Assembly (NCBI GenBank): GCA_025936205.1
Contig: JAICTU010000395.1
Coordinates: 1 to 8,700 of the forward strand
Origin: Polyangiaceae bacterium
GTDB taxonomy: Bacteria > Myxococcota > Polyangia > Polyangiales > Polyangiaceae
Direction of reading: 5' to 3'
DNA: 8,700 nucleotides
The first letter of the stretch is position 1, and the number at the start of each line of letters is the position of its first letter. This document shows positions 6,445 to 8,700 of the stretch, piece by piece. The translations under genes were made by a program, and so were the position numbers. The notes beneath the pieces are model-generated. The model was not told where the DNA came from and searched no databases. It saw nothing but the letters and a program-made list of their open reading frames with translations.

Positions 6445-7866
6445 TCAGGCTTCGCGGAAGGCGTCGCAGGGCCGCAAACGTGCGGCGCGCAGCGCCGGCC
6501 AGATCGTCGCCGCCAGGCACGCGAGCAGCGCGAACGCCCCCGTGACCGCGAACTCCTCCGGCCGCAGCAGCACCGGCAAGCGATCGATGAAGTACACCTT
6601 GGGATCGAGCGCGATGGCATGCCCCAGGATCCAGCGGCACACCACGTAGCCCAGGCTGAGGCCGGCCGTGGCGCCCGCGAGCCCGATCAATAGCCCCTGA
6701 TACACGAACGCCCGGAGCAACTGCGCGTCGCTCGCGCCCATGGTCTTGATCACGGCGATGTCGCGCTTCTTTTCCATGACCATCAGGATCAAGGTGGCGA
6801 CCACCGTGAAGGTGGCCACCAGCACGATGATGCCGAGCACCAGACTCATCAAGATCTGCTGGATGCGCAGCGCCGTGAACAGGCCGTGGTTCAGCTCCAT
6901 CCAGTCGATCACGTCGTACAGCTTGCCCGCCAGCGCCTCGTTCACACGCAAGGCCACCTCGTGCGCTCGATCGACGTCGGAGATCTTCATCTCCACGCCC
7001 GTCACCGAATCGCTGCGCACGTAGAAGGCTTGCGCCTCCTTCAGATCCGCGTACGCGAAGCGCGAGTCGTACTGCTCGAAGCCGGCGCGAAAGGCAGCGA
7101 CGACGCGGAACGGCTTGGCCACAGCCGGCACCATTTGCCGGCCCTCGTAGCTGAAGCCGATGGTGGGGGAAGTGACCTGCACGCAGTCGCCGATCTGCGC
7201 CCGCAGCGTGTCCTGCAGCGAATAGCCGAGCACGATGCCTGGTAAGTTTTGTCCGGCGGCGCAGGGATCGCCGACCAGCTCGTCGGGTAAGGGTTCGTCG
7301 GGAGGCAGCTCGCTCTGGTAGCCGCCCGGTGGAACGATCGAGCCGGCTGGCAGCGGGCGCGCCGCGGCGCGCGGCGCGGGGGGCGCGGCGGCCTCCATTC
7401 GCTCGGCCTCTTGCTCCGCGGCCTCCAGATCGGAGAGGGGCGGAGGTGGCGGCGCGCGCAATCCGTCGAGCGAGCCTGCGACGATCTGCTCGGGAAGATC
7501 GAGCACAGTGCCCACGCGCTCCGGATCGATGCCCTTCAACATGGTGGTCGCCGATCGGTGGCCGTGGGTGATCAACATGGGGTTGATCGAGAACGGCGCG
7601 ACGCCGATCACCTCCGGCATGTCGCGCACCCGATCGATCACGGTGCGAACCTCGTGAAACGGGATGTGCAGCACCATCACGTGCGCGTTCACGCCCAGCA
7701 CCTTCTTCTGAAACTCCGCCCGGAACCCACCCGTCACGCTCATCACCGCCACCAGCGCTGCGGTGCCCAGCGCGACGCCGATGACCGCGAACACGGTGCT
7801 CAGGGAGATGAAGCCGCGCTTCTTCGAGCGCAGGTACCGGACCGCGAGGGTGAAGGCGAAGCCCAT
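6445..7866 (-). CDS. LolC/LolE-family lipoprotein-releasing ABC transporter permease
   Basis: This 473-aa inner-membrane protein fits the LolCDE complex, which extracts lipoproteins from the inner membrane and hands them to LolA. It opens with FTLAVRYLRSKKRGFISLSTVFAVIGVALGTAALVAVMSVTGGF, the standard N-terminus with the first membrane helix at about 22-46. A large periplasmic region spans about 48-330. The C-terminal FtsX domain has helices near 335-362, 386-412 and 438-460, the cytoplasmic EKKRDIAVIKTMGAS at 365-379, and a closing PALRAARLRPCDAFRE. The periplasmic part carries an unusual proline- and glutamate-rich insert at about residues 137-207, which accounts for the extra length over the usual ~410 aa. 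ATG 7866 is chosen because the family homology begins there. The frame is open back to 8034, but that stretch does not look like protein. No Shine-Dalgarno is visible, and a 6-bp inverted repeat touches the ATG. The ATPase partner lolD is not in the window. LolC and LolE cannot be told apart here. Confidence 0.9.
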   Translation of the reverse strand: MGFAFTLAVRYLRSKKRGFISLSTVFAVIGVALGTAALVAVMSVTGGFRAEFQKKVLGVNAHVMVLHIPFHEVRTVIDRVRDMPEVIGVAPFSINPMLITHGHRSATTMLKGIDPERVGTVLDLPEQIVAGSLDGLRAPPPPPLSDLEAAEQEAERMEAAAPPAPRAAARPLPAGSIVPPGGYQSELPPDEPLPDELVGDPCAAGQNLPGIVLGYSLQDTLRAQIGDCVQVTSPTIGFSYEGRQMVPAVAKPFRVVAAFRAGFEQYDSRFAYADLKEAQAFYVRSDSVTGVEMKISDVDRAHEVALRVNEALAGKLYDVIDWMELNHGLFTALRIQQILMSLVLGIIVLVATFTVVATLILMVMEKKRDIAVIKTMGASDAQLLRAFVYQGLLIGLAGATAGLSLGYVVCRWILGHAIALDPKVYFIDRLPVLLRPEEFAVTGAFALLACLAATIWPALRAARLRPCDAFREA

Positions 7867-7910
7867 GCTCTGATGATTAGCAGAGCGGGAAACCGACGGC
7901 AGTAGTCGGT
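7867..7910 (-). promoter_or_regulatory. Tandem inverted repeats abutting the permease start codon
   Basis: Read on the minus strand, ACCGAC and GTCGGT (7910-7905 and 7897-7892) form a stem with a 7-nt loop. Five nucleotides, TTCCC, follow. Then GCTCTG and CAGAGC (7886-7881 and 7872-7867) form a second stem with an 8-nt loop that ends directly at the ATG. The second stem would cover the place where a Shine-Dalgarno would normally stand. A competing pairing, CGACGG with CCGTCG (7894-7899 and 7913-7918), is possible. The two-hairpin, 5-nt-linker layout resembles that upstream of 3548 and 8612, but the sequences differ. Confidence 0.4.
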
Positions 7911-8075
7911 AACCGTCGTTGGGAACTGCGCCGCCTGCGCGGGCCTGTGCGAAACGCCTGCCCGACCGCCCCCCGGGGTCCGCGCAGCGCCCCGATGCGC
8001 CGCTCGGCGTCGTGAAGTGGAGGCCCGGCCCCACTCGCGCACCATGCCGGGCCGCGTTATTGGCCGTGCTTCCAT

Positions 8076-8088
8076 ACGTGCTGCACGT
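8076..8088. promoter_or_regulatory. 13-bp palindrome, possible operator
   Basis: ACGTGC (8076-8081) and GCACGT (8083-8088) are perfect inverted arms around a single T. The site lies about 210 bp upstream of the permease start and about 60 bp downstream of the hotdog gene stop. The size and symmetry would suit a dimeric regulator, but no second copy was seen in the window. Confidence 0.3.
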
Positions 8089-8150
8089 CTCTGCGTGCCT
8101 GCAGCTCCAGCGCTGGGCGCGGCGTTACCCGATCGAAGCAGGAAAAGCCG

Positions 8151-8612
8151 CTAGAACGCAGGGGACGCGGGAGCCGTCCCCGAGATCAGCGTGGCGATGC
8201 CCTGGACTCGGCAGCACACCTCGCCCTGGGCATCACTGAGCTCTCCCGAGGCAAAAATCAGCCGTTTCGTCGCGCGGTCGACGCGGGCCTCGCCCTGGAT
8301 CAGCGCGCCGCGCAAGGGACGTTCAAAGCGGATCGCGAGCTGCACGGTGCCCGAACGGCTCGTGGGATCGACCAGACCGCAAGAGCAGCCGATCAGCACG
8401 TCGCACAATGCGGACAGCACCCCGCCGTTGACAATCGCCGTGTCTCCCAGACCACCACGCATCAACGGTGGAATCGAGTCCACACGGATCTGCAACCGCG
8501 TGACATCCGGGAAAACGACCTTGACACCGAAGTTGTGAAAAGAAGCCAGCGCATTGCAGCGATCGGCGTATTGCTGCAGTGCTTCCAACGTGACGTTCGG
8601 CGGCGCGCTCAT
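8151..8612 (-). CDS. PaaI-type hotdog-fold acyl-CoA thioesterase
   Basis: This 153-aa protein has the length and layout of a single hotdog domain of the PaaI/4HBT group, whose members hydrolyse acyl-CoA or aryl-CoA thioesters in the cytoplasm. The long central helix begins at VNGGVLSALCDVLIGCSCG (61-79). GG plus Asp71 matches the family HGG...D pattern with the usual nine-residue spacing, but the histidine is replaced by Asn62. The beta strands that follow (TVQLAIRFERPLRGALIQGEARVDRATKRLIFASGELSDAQGE) are typical. The substrate cannot be told. ATG 8612 is chosen because homology starts shortly after and upstream residues look non-coding. The frame is open to an ATG at 8690, which would add 26 residues and swallow the leader element. 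No Shine-Dalgarno is visible, but the 22-bp leader element ends 15 nt before the ATG. The gene is on the same strand as the permease gene, 284 bp away, so it is probably a separate transcription unit. Confidence 0.83.
   Translation of the reverse strand: MSAPPNVTLEALQQYADRCNALASFHNFGVKVVFPDVTRLQIRVDSIPPLMRGGLGDTAIVNGGVLSALCDVLIGCSCGLVDPTSRSGTVQLAIRFERPLRGALIQGEARVDRATKRLIFASGELSDAQGEVCCRVQGIATLISGTAPASPAF
8161..8181 (-). terminator. Hairpin in the 3' end of the hotdog gene, weak terminator candidate
   Basis: GGGGACG (8161-8167) and CGTCCCC (8175-8181) are perfect 7-bp arms around a 7-nt loop, inside the last codons of the gene. On the minus strand a short TTTT follows only about 14 nt later, after the stop codon. 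That is too far for a standard intrinsic terminator, so the hairpin may simply reflect codon composition. Confidence 0.22.
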
Positions 8613-8627
8613 ACAAGTAACGCAAAG

Positions 8628-8649
8628 CGGGGTGCGGGGTGTCCCCGCA
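8628..8649 (-). repeat. Leader element copy B (perfect 7-bp inverted repeat plus CCCCG tail)
   Basis: On the minus strand TGCGGGG (8649-8643), ACA and CCCCGCA (8639-8633) form a perfect 7-bp stem, followed by CCCCG ending at 8628. It matches 3511-3532 of the plus strand at 21 of 22 positions. Exactly 15 nt lie between its end and the ATG at 8612. The single difference (G for A) lengthens the stem by one pair compared with copy A. The conserved spacing to both start codons also supports ATG 8612 as the true start of the hotdog gene. Confidence 0.6.
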
Positions 8650-8654
8650 AAATA

Positions 8655-8668
8655 GCGGGAAAGCCCGC
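8655..8668 (-). promoter_or_regulatory. Hairpin 1 of the tandem leader hairpins (hotdog gene)
   Basis: On the minus strand GCGGG (8668-8664), CTTT and CCCGC (8659-8655) form a 5-bp stem with a 4-nt loop. Five nucleotides, TATTT, separate it from the leader element at 8649. This mirrors the hairpin, 5-nt pyrimidine-rich linker and hairpin order before the fusion gene, although the first-hairpin sequences differ. Confidence 0.35.
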
Positions 8669-8700
8669 GGCAGTCTGCCCCAAGCCTCATGTCTAGTGAC

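Larger units (their letters stand above)
7867..8150. other. Non-coding region between the hotdog gene and the permease gene
   Basis: These 284 bp carry no gene I can support on either strand, and no tRNA is visible. They contain the leader hairpins next to the permease start (7867-7910) and a perfect 13-bp palindrome around 8082. A promoter for the permease gene is expected here, but I could not find a convincing -35/-10 pair. The region is as GC-rich as the flanking genes except for a short less GC-rich patch near 8055-8090. Confidence 0.5.

Noticed and set aside
5382..6620. A 412-aa minus-strand frame across the lipoprotein gene and into the permease gene
   Set aside because: It overlaps two supported genes and is an Arg/Ala/His-rich composition artefact.
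7867..8034. N-terminal extension of the permease by 56 residues to an ATG at 8034
   Set aside because: The added residues are Gly/Arg-rich with no family similarity, and the standard LolC/E N-terminus begins exactly at the ATG at 7866.
8613..8690. N-terminal extension of the hotdog protein to an ATG at 8690
   Set aside because: The extra 26 residues would be encoded by hairpin-forming DNA shared with a non-coding leader at 3511-3532, and family length fits the start at 8612.

Overview
The window is about 8.7 kb of very GC-rich DNA from a Gram-negative bacterium, with strong G/C bias at third codon positions and long spurious open frames on the opposite strand. An intramembrane RseP-type protease, a LolC/E-type lipoprotein-export permease and a lipoprotein with a clear lipobox all point to a cell with an outer membrane. 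The composition, the enlarged proteins (a three-PDZ RseP, a proline-rich insert in the permease, a glycosyltransferase-methyltransferase fusion) and the loose gene order suggest a myxobacterium (Myxococcota, perhaps Polyangia). That placement is inference. No mobile element, CRISPR array, rRNA or tRNA was seen.

Layout. From 1 to 1997 the minus strand carries rseP followed, 20 bp downstream, by the first 88 codons of rsmB (NusB-like domain), which runs off the left edge. A short divergent intergenic region (1998-2096) separates these from a plus-strand RlmL-like THUMP/Rossmann rRNA methyltransferase (2097-3332). A 215-bp non-coding region (3333-3547) follows, with a 36-bp-period direct repeat, two tandem hairpins and a good Shine-Dalgarno site. 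It leads into two overlapping plus-strand genes: a 542-aa GT-A-like/class I methyltransferase fusion (3548-5176) and a 419-aa lipoprotein built from two diverged copies of one module (5160-6419). A compact hairpin lies between this pair and a convergent minus-strand lolC/E-like permease gene (6445-7866). A 284-bp non-coding stretch (7867-8150) separates the permease gene from a minus-strand PaaI-type hotdog thioesterase gene (8151-8612).

How they fit together. rsmB and the rlmL-like gene are ribosomal RNA modification functions. rseP, the lolC/E-like gene and the lipoprotein belong to envelope maintenance. The fusion protein looks like an enzyme of surface glycan or secondary metabolite decoration, and its coupling to a lipoprotein suggests, without proving, a surface role. 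No single pathway unites the window.

The observation most worth following is a 22-bp element (21/22 identical) containing a GC-rich inverted repeat. It occurs twice: before the fusion gene on the plus strand and before the hotdog gene on the minus strand. In both places it ends exactly 15 nt before the proposed start codon, and in both a second hairpin lies 5 nt further upstream. This looks like a dispersed leader or operator element, possibly an undescribed structured 5' UTR motif.
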